Shown here: positions 20,501-26,951 of the stretch, one piece after another
Position numbering within the stretch: position 1 is the first letter of the stretch
Layout of the letters: each line of letters begins with the position of its first letter
Origin: an uncultured Saprospiraceae bacterium
GTDB taxonomy: Bacteria > Bacteroidota > Bacteroidia > Chitinophagales > Saprospiraceae
NCBI GenBank assembly: GCA_937961455.1
Contig: CALGNN010000071.1
Span: forward strand, 1-39,682
Length of the DNA: 39,682 nt
Direction: 5' to 3'
Notes under the pieces: model-generated
What the model was told of the DNA's origin: nothing
Databases searched by the model: none
The model's input: the letters and a program-made list of their open reading frames with translations, nothing else
Translations under genes and position numbers: made by a program

Positions 20501-20853
20501 TTTCTTATAATCCAGCTAGCTTAAGCAATTTTAATGCAGATATCATTGTGTCGGCCAGCATTTCATCTGGGTTTTCAGGCTTTGCCTTAGGAATACCTAA
20601 TGGACCTTGTAGTGCCATTCTGACGAATACTTGGGTTGGACCGGCTTCAGGAAACTGGCATGACAATGCCAGTAATTGGAGTTTAGGAATTTTACCTGAT
20701 TATTGTCATCATGTAATTATCCCGGCTACAAAAGATGTAACCGTCCAATCTGGTCTACTAGGAAAAGGATATAGATTGACAGTTGATGTGAATGCTAATT
20801 TTGAAGTAGTGCCAGGAGGCTTACTTGATATCATTGCACCGAATCAACAGTAA
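17575..20853 (+). CDS. Large secreted multidomain protein without a recognisable T9SS tail
   Basis: The 1092-residue protein begins with a signal peptide (about 1-31, ending GLYAQ). Residues about 110-530 form a propeller-like region with VNPPDPAVDVGPNHVIQM, DPIVLYDQGADRWMMSEF and RYGDYAAMGVDPSDGSFWFTGEY. A Calx-beta-like domain follows (about 537-662), then a jelly-roll of the choice-of-anchor J type (about 671-837, FLEDFESNSLGQF). A CARDB-like sandwich comes next, and finally a WVGPASGNWHDNASNWSLGILPD unit (about 1017-1092). No enzyme motif is clear. The C-terminus does not look like either known T9SS sorting domain, unlike the other secreted proteins here, so it may be cut short or use another anchor. 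A strong terminator immediately follows the stop. Confidence 0.8.
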   Translation: MIENALSKKLIKLIPPLIFTFFFTLSGLYAQKAQKRYVNPDVIEGTLVKETVPLRDFVEPPFDGVIVKGEKLGYHPKSDWVLNDSINPNAKPAGMDPAWQTKYAAPNLNKALDKSFEGLGYSGVNPPDPAVDVGPNHVIQMINGSGGAFFIIYDKDGNVLQGQTYFDSFTGIGGLGDPIVLYDQGADRWMMSEFSASGNLLVVAISQTPDPEGAWYVYSYQATNFPDYPKYGIWNDAYIVTSNENSPAIYALDRTQMLAGTAGSAQRFTAPSYGTIGFQALTPVDVDGDNMPDANSPALVMRMADDAWDTNLSQDQLEIFELDIDFATPSNTTFTEVQNIATDPFDTHLCGYTSFSCIEQSGSGTTLDPLREVLMNRIMYRRFGSYEAMVMSHVTDVTGGDDAGIRWYELRRSTPSSNWTIYQQGTYAPDSESRWMSAIGINADGSIGLAYSTSSSSTFPSLKYTGRKECDPLGTMTEPETTIVAGTSPNGSNRYGDYAAMGVDPSDGSFWFTGEYNPASNWSTRVAQFSIGLCTPVVSFSGNQADVNEQDASVNNNCLPYQEVTVTIGIGQAASVDPTVTLSLAGSATQGLDYAAPANLSATLTAANPTADFVFQIYNDAVVETVEDIIVNYTLNANGGDATTGSNNQSFTINITSEDIAPINAGGSVVSVFLEDFESNSLGQFTTTNPSGDTPWAVGTAASASSDAITIPSPPSGSIFAFINDDACDCVQNDVIMESNSIDLSAATAASLSFDYYYEDNTYQGDQEDLDVEISIDGGSTYTLLQDLGGVTAWTAVTIDLTPYIGQSNVTIAFRYSDGTGWLYAAAVDRVEVEINLNVEVQSTVNTSVAAEEYLGANSTVHFYDPTSGNIMLSINNTSSHDYGCTTVEVDRAGVSALQFSSATTSDFVSSKTFKITPTNASSSGTYDLELYYTDAEITGWETATSNNRTDIEIVKVAGNNQISDVTPSNASSYTISYNPASLSNFNADIIVSASISSGFSGFALGIPNGPCSAILTNTWVGPASGNWHDNASNWSLGILPDYCHHVIIPATKDVTVQSGLLGKGYRLTVDVNANFEVVPGGLLDIIAPNQQ

Positions 20854-20872
20854 AAGAATTATTATCGATTTT

Positions 20873-20905
20873 AAAGAGCTGCCCATTTATGGGCGGCTCT
20901 TTTTA
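20873..20905. terminator. Bidirectional terminator between convergent genes
   Basis: A 13 bp stem (20873-20885 with 20890-20902, one wobble pair) with a TTTA loop is flanked by A residues on the left and T residues on the right. It serves the secreted-protein gene and possibly the response-regulator gene that ends at 20907. Confidence 0.85.
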
Positions 20906-20906
20906 T

Positions 20907-21659
20907 TTAAAAATTAAAATTCTCTAAAGCCTCAAAAAGTTGTTCTTTCCTTCTTCTAGAAATGGGTATTTCTGTTTGATCCTTTAAAATAATTCTTACA
21001 CCATCGTTTGCAGCAATGCGCTTAATTGCAGAAAGATTGACCGTATACGATTTGTGCACCCGAAGAAACAAGTTTTGGTTTAGCAATTTCTCTACGCCAG
21101 CTAGTGTTTTGCTTACGATTATTTTCTTAGCAGAATTGGTAAACACATAGGTGTAGTTTGAGTCAGCTTGACAATAGTTAATTTCATTTTGATCTAGGAT
21201 TTCAATCCCTTCCATAGAATGCAAGAGGATTCGCTTTAAGGTGATGGGCTTGTTCATCTCCTTGGTGAGTTCAGATAGTTGTTCAGAACTAAAATGACTG
21301 ATGGCGCCTTTCAATCTGGAGTAAGTAGCGACTAGATCATCTTTATCAACAGGTTTTAAAAGATAGTCCAAGGCCTTAGATTTGAAAGCCCTAATGGCAT
21401 ATTGGTCATATGCTGTAACAAAAATAACTTCAAAATTTATATTGTTGCCCAAACAATCTAACATCTCAAAGCCGTTCATCCAAGGCATTTCAATATCAAG
21501 GAAAACCACATCAGGTTGATGTTCCTTTATAGCCAAAAGTCCAGATTTGGATGAATCACAAGTTGCCTTAATGTCAATATCTGGACAATACATCTTTATC
21601 TTAGTCTCTAAAGCTTGCAATGCGGCTTGTTCGTCATCAATGATAATGGCACTAATCAT
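20907..21659 (-). CDS. LytTR-family response regulator
   Basis: This 250-residue cytosolic transcription factor has a receiver domain (1-125) with acidic pair Asp8-Asp9, phosphoacceptor Asp55 in VVFLDIEMPWMNG, the TAYDQYAIRAFKSKALDYLLKP block with the conserved lysine, and a C-terminal LytTR DNA-binding domain (about 150-245, FLRVHKSYTVNLSAIKRI). The start overlaps the kinase stop by 8 bp (ATGATTAG), so the pair is translationally coupled and almost certainly cognate. LytTR regulators bind direct repeats upstream of targets; no such site could be assigned here. Confidence 0.95.
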   Translation of the reverse strand: MISAIIIDDEQAALQALETKIKMYCPDIDIKATCDSSKSGLLAIKEHQPDVVFLDIEMPWMNGFEMLDCLGNNINFEVIFVTAYDQYAIRAFKSKALDYLLKPVDKDDLVATYSRLKGAISHFSSEQLSELTKEMNKPITLKRILLHSMEGIEILDQNEINYCQADSNYTYVFTNSAKKIIVSKTLAGVEKLLNQNLFLRVHKSYTVNLSAIKRIAANDGVRIILKDQTEIPISRRRKEQLFEALENFNF

Positions 21660-24600
21660 ATTGGTATTGTTTAGGGATTTTAATAATTACTTTCGTTCCA
21701 GCGGATCCTCCGAATGCATCAAGTTTGTCAATGGTTTGAATTGCACCACCCATCCCATAGAGTTCATTGTTAAGACGAATTCTTTCTTCAGTAATTTTCA
21801 TGCCATGGGATTTTTTTAAAGTAGCAGACTTAGTTTTAATCTTTTGAGCTTTTTCCCGTCCGATTCCATTATCGTCTATTTCGAAGTACAAATTATTTTC
21901 ATTCTCCTTGACGTTTATATCTAGTTGTCCTTCATGGGGAGCGTGCATGATTCCATGCCATATGGCGTTTTCAACAAATGGTTGTAAAATCATAGGAGGC
22001 ACATGAACTTCTTCTAGCGAGATTTCTTTTTCAATATCAAATTGGTAATTAAACCGATTACTAAATCTCATTTTTTCTAAATCAACATAAAGCTTAAGTA
22101 GGTTAAGTTCATCCTTAAGACTAATTCTATTTTCTGTAGAATAGTCTAATATTCTTCTGACTAATTTTGAAAATTTTGATAAATATTCCGAAGCTTCTTT
22201 AGGCTTATGATTCAATATATAATTGTCAATTGAATTTAAACTATTAAATAAAAAATGTGGATTCATTTGTGCCCTTAAGGCAACAGCCTCGGATAGTTTA
22301 ATTTTTTGATCTAGTAAGGTTTTCCTTTTGGTTTCTCTGGAGACATACCATGATATTAGATATACAAGAGCTAAAAGCAAGAGTAATGCTATGATTTTAA
22401 ATATGAGGGTTTGCCAAAATGCAGGTATAATTTCAAAGGAAAAATCTGAGCTTTTTTCAATCCAAGCGTTGTGATGGTCCGTTGCCTTCACTCTGAAGGT
22501 GTAGGCTCCTGGTTCTATGTTCGTAAAGCTGGCTATTTGATTATTGCTATTATATACCCACTCTTCTTGAATGGGATCTAATTTATATTGATACTCACTC
22601 TTCTCATTGCTAGGAAAGTCTAATATGGAATAAGAAATTTGAAAGTCCTTTTGATGGTGTTTGAGTTGAATGTCCTGATTGATCGTCAAATTAATATTAC
22701 TAGTATTGGTACCATCTTGAAGAATCATTTCTTCAAATACAATCCTAGCGTTTTGTTCTTTCTTAGCCAAGCTACTTGGGTGAAACCAATTTACACCCTC
22801 AAGTCCCCCAAAGAATAAATTGCCTTGACTGTCTGTGGTAAAAGCTCCTGTATTGAATTCAGAACTGACTAAGCCATTTTTTTTGGTTAAATGCATATTG
22901 ACAATTGGGATTTCTCCTTTCACTAAGTGATCATAATTTAATTGACATATCCCTTTATTCGTGCTGATCCAGAAATTGCCCTTAGCATCTTCAAGGATGG
23001 CATAGACTACATTATTAGGTAGTCCAGATTCTGTATTAAAAACCTTACTCACATGAGTTTTCTCATCATAGGATATCAATCCATACTTTTGAGTCCCCAG
23101 CCACAATTGATCATTCTTTTTAATTAGACACTTAATAGGTCCTGATATGCTATGACCATTGGGCAACTTAATTGGTATTTCTGTGATTTTATCTGAGCTT
23201 ACATCAAGTTTGAAAATAGCCCCGTCTTCAAAGGCGACATAGCTTATCGAATCTGAATCAACAAATACATCTCTGACATTTTTTTTGGTTTGTCCTTCTT
23301 TTCCTTCAAGTGTAATAGCAGTCCATTTTAAAGTTTTTTTATGGAGACTAAAAAGACCTTCGTCCCTGCTCCCAATCCATAATTGATTTTTATTTTTTGA
23401 TTTAATGGTCCAAACAGTTTGTACCGGAATATCAAGTCGACTTGATAATTTATGTTTTTTTGTATCATAATTATACAAGCCTCCCCCTTGAGTCCCAATC
23501 CATAATATTTTATCATTTGGCTCAAAGTACAGACTCACAATGCGGTCTGTGCTAATGTAACTGTTGTCGCTATTGATGTTTATGCTTTTACTGAGGTCAT
23601 GGTCAATCATCGATAAGCCATGCCCTGAGGTACCTACCCATATCCTGTTCTGATCATCAATCGCAATAGATCGCGGAACATCCACAAATACATTTTTCGG
23701 GGTTTGATAATTTGTGATGGTTTTTACAGAATTGAATTCATGGTTAAAAAATGATACTCCGCCACCATCAGTCCCTAACCAAATATCTTGATTACTGTCT
23801 TGGTATAAGCTGAGAATGTCTTTGTAGTTGATGGAGTAAATGTTGGCCGCATCATACTGAAAATGTCTCATTTCATTATTAGCTTGAAGCACGTAAGCTC
23901 CATCTTTAAAGCAAGCAAACCAGATATTTCGTAGATGATCTTCTAACACATCCATGACAATCAAGTCCTTCGGTAAATTATCTATCTTTTCACCTTCAAC
24001 TGAAATCTTAGTACTCTTATAAACTCCTTCACCATAAGAGCAGACCATAAATTGATCATCCCTTGTCGCAAGTATTTTACTTATGGGGATATCTTTATAA
24101 ATATGAAAGTTTCTATCAAGTGCATTTAATTTAGGATCAAATCTTTTCAATCCAGAAGCGGTAGCCAGATAAATGAACTTTTCTTGTTTTTGTAAATGAT
24201 AAATCGACTTGAAATAATCCAGTTTTGTTACTTTCCATTCGTCTTCGAGCTTATCTATTCTATAAAGAAAACCATCATAACTTCCAGCAAAGATCACTGG
24301 GCCATAATCAACCATTGAGCTTATTTGGCTGAGCCCTTCTAGGGTAATGAATTCATCTGTAGATTCTCTATAAAATTTTAGATCTCCTTGGGATGTGCTT
24401 ATCCAAAGTACTTGATCATGGTCGAGAAAAATGAATCCTAATTGAGCGTGATTATTTTTAGTGATATCAATAAAATATTCTTGATAGCTTTGAAAACTTC
24501 TGCCATTGTATTTATTGAGACCATCTTGAGTAGCAAACCACATATATCCATTATGATCCTCTACAATATCAAGTACACTATTTTGAGATAAGCCTTGCTC

Positions 24601-24690
24601 GGTTGTAATATGCTGAAATCTACTATCCTGTGAATTCAAGCTGTTACAAAAACCAATAAGCAAAAACAATAAAGCTGTTATTCTCATCAT
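21652..24690 (-). CDS. Sensor histidine kinase with Reg_prop propellers, Y_Y_Y domain and LytS-type kinase
   Basis: The 1012-residue membrane sensor starts with a signal peptide (about 1-20). Repeated blades with QNSVLDIVEDHNGYMWFATQDGLNKY, DSNQDIWLGTDGGG and NRIWVGTSGHG (about 25-650) make two-component-regulator propellers in the periplasm. A Y_Y_Y domain (about 683-750) and one membrane helix (about 756-783) follow. The cytoplasmic part is a LytS/His_kinase module with the phosphoacceptor His812 in MNPHFLFNSLN and an ATPase domain (about 900-1005, LQPFVENAIWHGI and DDNGIGREKA). Sensors of this build often detect saccharides or their breakdown products. It is not a hybrid kinase; its partner is the overlapping LytTR regulator. 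The gap to the upstream LuxR-type gene is 94 bp. Confidence 0.95.
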   Translation of the reverse strand: MMRITALLFLLIGFCNSLNSQDSRFQHITTEQGLSQNSVLDIVEDHNGYMWFATQDGLNKYNGRSFQSYQEYFIDITKNNHAQLGFIFLDHDQVLWISTSQGDLKFYRESTDEFITLEGLSQISSMVDYGPVIFAGSYDGFLYRIDKLEDEWKVTKLDYFKSIYHLQKQEKFIYLATASGLKRFDPKLNALDRNFHIYKDIPISKILATRDDQFMVCSYGEGVYKSTKISVEGEKIDNLPKDLIVMDVLEDHLRNIWFACFKDGAYVLQANNEMRHFQYDAANIYSINYKDILSLYQDSNQDIWLGTDGGGVSFFNHEFNSVKTITNYQTPKNVFVDVPRSIAIDDQNRIWVGTSGHGLSMIDHDLSKSININSDNSYISTDRIVSLYFEPNDKILWIGTQGGGLYNYDTKKHKLSSRLDIPVQTVWTIKSKNKNQLWIGSRDEGLFSLHKKTLKWTAITLEGKEGQTKKNVRDVFVDSDSISYVAFEDGAIFKLDVSSDKITEIPIKLPNGHSISGPIKCLIKKNDQLWLGTQKYGLISYDEKTHVSKVFNTESGLPNNVVYAILEDAKGNFWISTNKGICQLNYDHLVKGEIPIVNMHLTKKNGLVSSEFNTGAFTTDSQGNLFFGGLEGVNWFHPSSLAKKEQNARIVFEEMILQDGTNTSNINLTINQDIQLKHHQKDFQISYSILDFPSNEKSEYQYKLDPIQEEWVYNSNNQIASFTNIEPGAYTFRVKATDHHNAWIEKSSDFSFEIIPAFWQTLIFKIIALLLLLALVYLISWYVSRETKRKTLLDQKIKLSEAVALRAQMNPHFLFNSLNSIDNYILNHKPKEASEYLSKFSKLVRRILDYSTENRISLKDELNLLKLYVDLEKMRFSNRFNYQFDIEKEISLEEVHVPPMILQPFVENAIWHGIMHAPHEGQLDINVKENENNLYFEIDDNGIGREKAQKIKTKSATLKKSHGMKITEERIRLNNELYGMGGAIQTIDKLDAFGGSAGTKVIIKIPKQYQYD

Positions 24691-24784
24691 CTCAATGAAA
24701 GGATCTTTACAAGAAGATTATTTAATATGCAAAAAGACCACGAGAATATCTATACCTGAACTCAGATTTTCTGTGAATGGTGAA

Positions 24785-25096
24785 TCAGCTTGCTCTTGTT
24801 ATTTTAATTAATTCCAATTCAATACCTCTTCTAACTAGACCGGCAGCATTTGATACCATAAGTTTAGCAAGTAAGTTTTTTCTATGAGTTTTGACAGTAT
24901 CAATACTAATGTATAAACGCTGAGCAATTTCCTTATTGGTATGTTCTTGAGCGATCAAATTGATGATCTCAGATTCTCTCTCTGTTATTTTGCGGTAAAA
25001 TTTAATATTAATGTAAGACATAGACTTTGTTTTTCTTACCATCAAAATAGGATAGATAAAGAGCAAATTCTTTTGGATTTTGCGTGCGAATGACAT
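24785..25096 (-). CDS. Small LuxR-type HTH regulator without receiver domain
   Basis: The 103 residues are almost only a GerE/LuxR helix-turn-helix: ITERESEIINLIAQEHTNKEIAQRLYISIDTVKTHRKNLLAKL (about 37-79). ITERE, the NKEIA turn and VKTHRKNLLAKL are the conserved DNA-binding and dimer segments. No receiver or ligand domain is present. The 5' part (residues 1-25) is not conserved-looking, and the true start may be one of the internal ATGs (MVRK or MSYI), giving a protein of about 78-85 residues. It lies 37 bp after the symporter and 94 bp before the kinase on the same strand, so it may control this array or the kinase pathway. Confidence 0.82.
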   Translation of the reverse strand: MSFARKIQKNLLFIYPILMVRKTKSMSYINIKFYRKITERESEIINLIAQEHTNKEIAQRLYISIDTVKTHRKNLLAKLMVSNAAGLVRRGIELELIKITRAS

Positions 25097-25133
25097 TCTT
25101 ATGTGAATGGTATAAATCTTTGAGTATGCGGTT

Positions 25134-26807
25134 TTACTTCAAAAATTTTAAAATATGAGAAAAGCCAATAACGCCTATTACACCTATTAAATTTAGCCAT
25201 AGATAGGGCAGGATGTCTGCATAATAGATGGCGATTACAATTCCTTCTGTGAGAAGAGCAGCATAAAAAACTGCATTCCCTTTTATTTTCTTGAAATAAA
25301 AAGCCACCAAAAAAATACCTAAAATAGTACCATAGAATATGGACCCAATGATATTCACAAATTGAATAAGATTTTCATGCAAGCTGCCATTTGCGGCAAA
25401 TAGAATGGCAAAAATTCCCCATCCAGCTGTCCAACACTTAGAGATGAAAACATAATGAGAGTCAGATGCATCTGGCACAAAATTTCTTTTATAAATGTCA
25501 ATCGTCGTTGTAGAGGCTAATGCATTTAATTCAGATGCAGTCGAAGACATTGCAGCAAAAAAGATTACAGCAAATAGCAAACCTATCAAACCTTTGGGAA
25601 GATAATTTTGAATAAAATTTAAGAATACATAATCTTTGTCATTGGTTTCTGCTGCTGGATCAATGGAAGAGATTATTTCTTTTGTTGCATTTCTCAGTTC
25701 AAACTCGCGTGTTGAAAGAGCTTGAATTTTTTCGATTTGTGAGTTTATGCTTGCTTCATCTTGATTTCTGCGAGCTTCGATTAAGAGATCATTTTCCTTG
25801 AGTCTTTGATTAAATAAGCCATCGTATTCTTCTTCCAGATTTTCATATGCATCTGCATAGGAAGATTCAGTGACTTTCTCAATTACAGATTGGTTGAAAA
25901 ATAAGGGAGCCTTTGTTGTTTGGAAAAATAAGAAAACGAGCACCCCAATTAATAAAATAAAAAACTGCAAAGGGACTTTGAGTATACCGTTCATGATCAG
26001 GCCGATGCGGCTTTCTGATATGGACTTACCACTTATATATCTTTGTACTTGACTTTGATCTGTACCGAAATAGGAGAGAAATAAAAACAATGCGGCCATG
26101 CTCGACCAGATATTATAGCGCTCATTCCAATCAAAACTTAGATCAACGATATCTAGCTTGTCATTGGCTTTAGCTATGGATAGGCATTCGGATAAACTAT
26201 AGTCTTGAGTTAAATGATTAATTAAAATGAAAAAGATGATAAACAAACCAGTCAGGATGACAATCATCTGATATTTATGCGTAACATGAACTGCATTTGT
26301 GCCTCCGCTTACCGTATAAAGAATAGCAATGAAGCCAATAATAATTGCAGTAAAATTTAAATTCCAACCTAAAACAGACGATAGGATAATGGCAGGTGCA
26401 TAAATGGTAATACCAGCAGCTAATCCCCTTTGCACCAAGAATAAAAGACTTGTTAGTGATCTTGTTTTTAGATCAAACCGCCCTTCTAAAAACTCATATG
26501 CCGTATATACCTTGAGTTTGTAATACAAAGGAATAAAAGTGATACAAATTATAATCATAGCCACAGGCAACATGAAATAGAACTGGGCAAAACCCATCCC
26601 ATCATTGTATGCTTGGCCAGGCGTAGAAAGAAAAGTAATTGCACTCGCCTGTGTTGCCATTACAGATAATCCAACAGTCCACCATTTTGCTTCATTGTTT
26701 CCAAGAAGATAGGCTTCGATATTTTTAGAACCTCTTGTTTTCCATATACCGTAACCGATGATTAACAATATGGTCGATACTAAAACAATCCAATCTATAT
26801 TACTCAT
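25134..26807 (-). CDS. Sodium:solute symporter (SSS family)
   Basis: This 557-residue inner-membrane transporter has about 13 predicted membrane helices. Family marks are the N-terminal SKNIEAYLLGNNEAKWWTVGLSVMATQASAITFL, AYEFLEGRFDLKTRSL, and the sodium-site segment AVIFFAAMSSTASELNALAST (about 413-432). A hydrophilic, charged, coiled-coil-like stretch of about 85 residues (305-390) interrupts the loop before that helix; the usual loop is far shorter. Substrate cannot be read from sequence; the family takes up sugars, sialic acid, amino acids, acetate and more. It starts 6 bp after the 45-residue membrane protein and shares the strand with the PIG-L gene, so a deacetylated product or acetate is a plausible but unproven cargo. 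Confidence 0.93.
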   Translation of the reverse strand: MSNIDWIVLVSTILLIIGYGIWKTRGSKNIEAYLLGNNEAKWWTVGLSVMATQASAITFLSTPGQAYNDGMGFAQFYFMLPVAMIIICITFIPLYYKLKVYTAYEFLEGRFDLKTRSLTSLLFLVQRGLAAGITIYAPAIILSSVLGWNLNFTAIIIGFIAILYTVSGGTNAVHVTHKYQMIVILTGLFIIFFILINHLTQDYSLSECLSIAKANDKLDIVDLSFDWNERYNIWSSMAALFLFLSYFGTDQSQVQRYISGKSISESRIGLIMNGILKVPLQFFILLIGVLVFLFFQTTKAPLFFNQSVIEKVTESSYADAYENLEEEYDGLFNQRLKENDLLIEARRNQDEASINSQIEKIQALSTREFELRNATKEIISSIDPAAETNDKDYVFLNFIQNYLPKGLIGLLFAVIFFAAMSSTASELNALASTTTIDIYKRNFVPDASDSHYVFISKCWTAGWGIFAILFAANGSLHENLIQFVNIIGSIFYGTILGIFLVAFYFKKIKGNAVFYAALLTEGIVIAIYYADILPYLWLNLIGVIGVIGFSHILKFLK

Positions 26808-26813
26808 ACAACT

Positions 26814-26951
26814 TTATATGGATTGAAAGTAAAAATAGATCGTTGCAACAAAAATGATGTTAGCAACGACGCATATCAAATACCAAATATTCCAAGAAGA
26901 AAATAATGGAACCTTGCTGTCTAGTGTGTTTTTAATAGGTTTAGTTTCCAC
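26814..26951 (-). CDS. 45-residue single-span membrane protein between PIG-L and symporter genes
   Basis: A GTG-started frame overlaps the end of the PIG-L gene by 11 bp and stops 6 bp before the symporter ATG. The product begins METKPIKNTLDSKVPLFSSW, continues with aromatic residues (NIWYL) and then one hydrophobic helix (about residues 23-42), ending FYFQSI. The frame uses nearly all of the 133 bp gap, and its overlap and spacing are those of a translated operon gene. Small one- or two-helix proteins encoded next to SSS transporters are known in other subfamilies (YhdT beside PanF, DUF4212 beside acetate-type carriers), so an accessory subunit role is a fair inference. I do not recognise the family. 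No ATG is available; GTG is the only in-frame start upstream. Confidence 0.72.
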   Translation of the reverse strand: METKPIKNTLDSKVPLFSSWNIWYLICVVANIIFVATIYFYFQSI

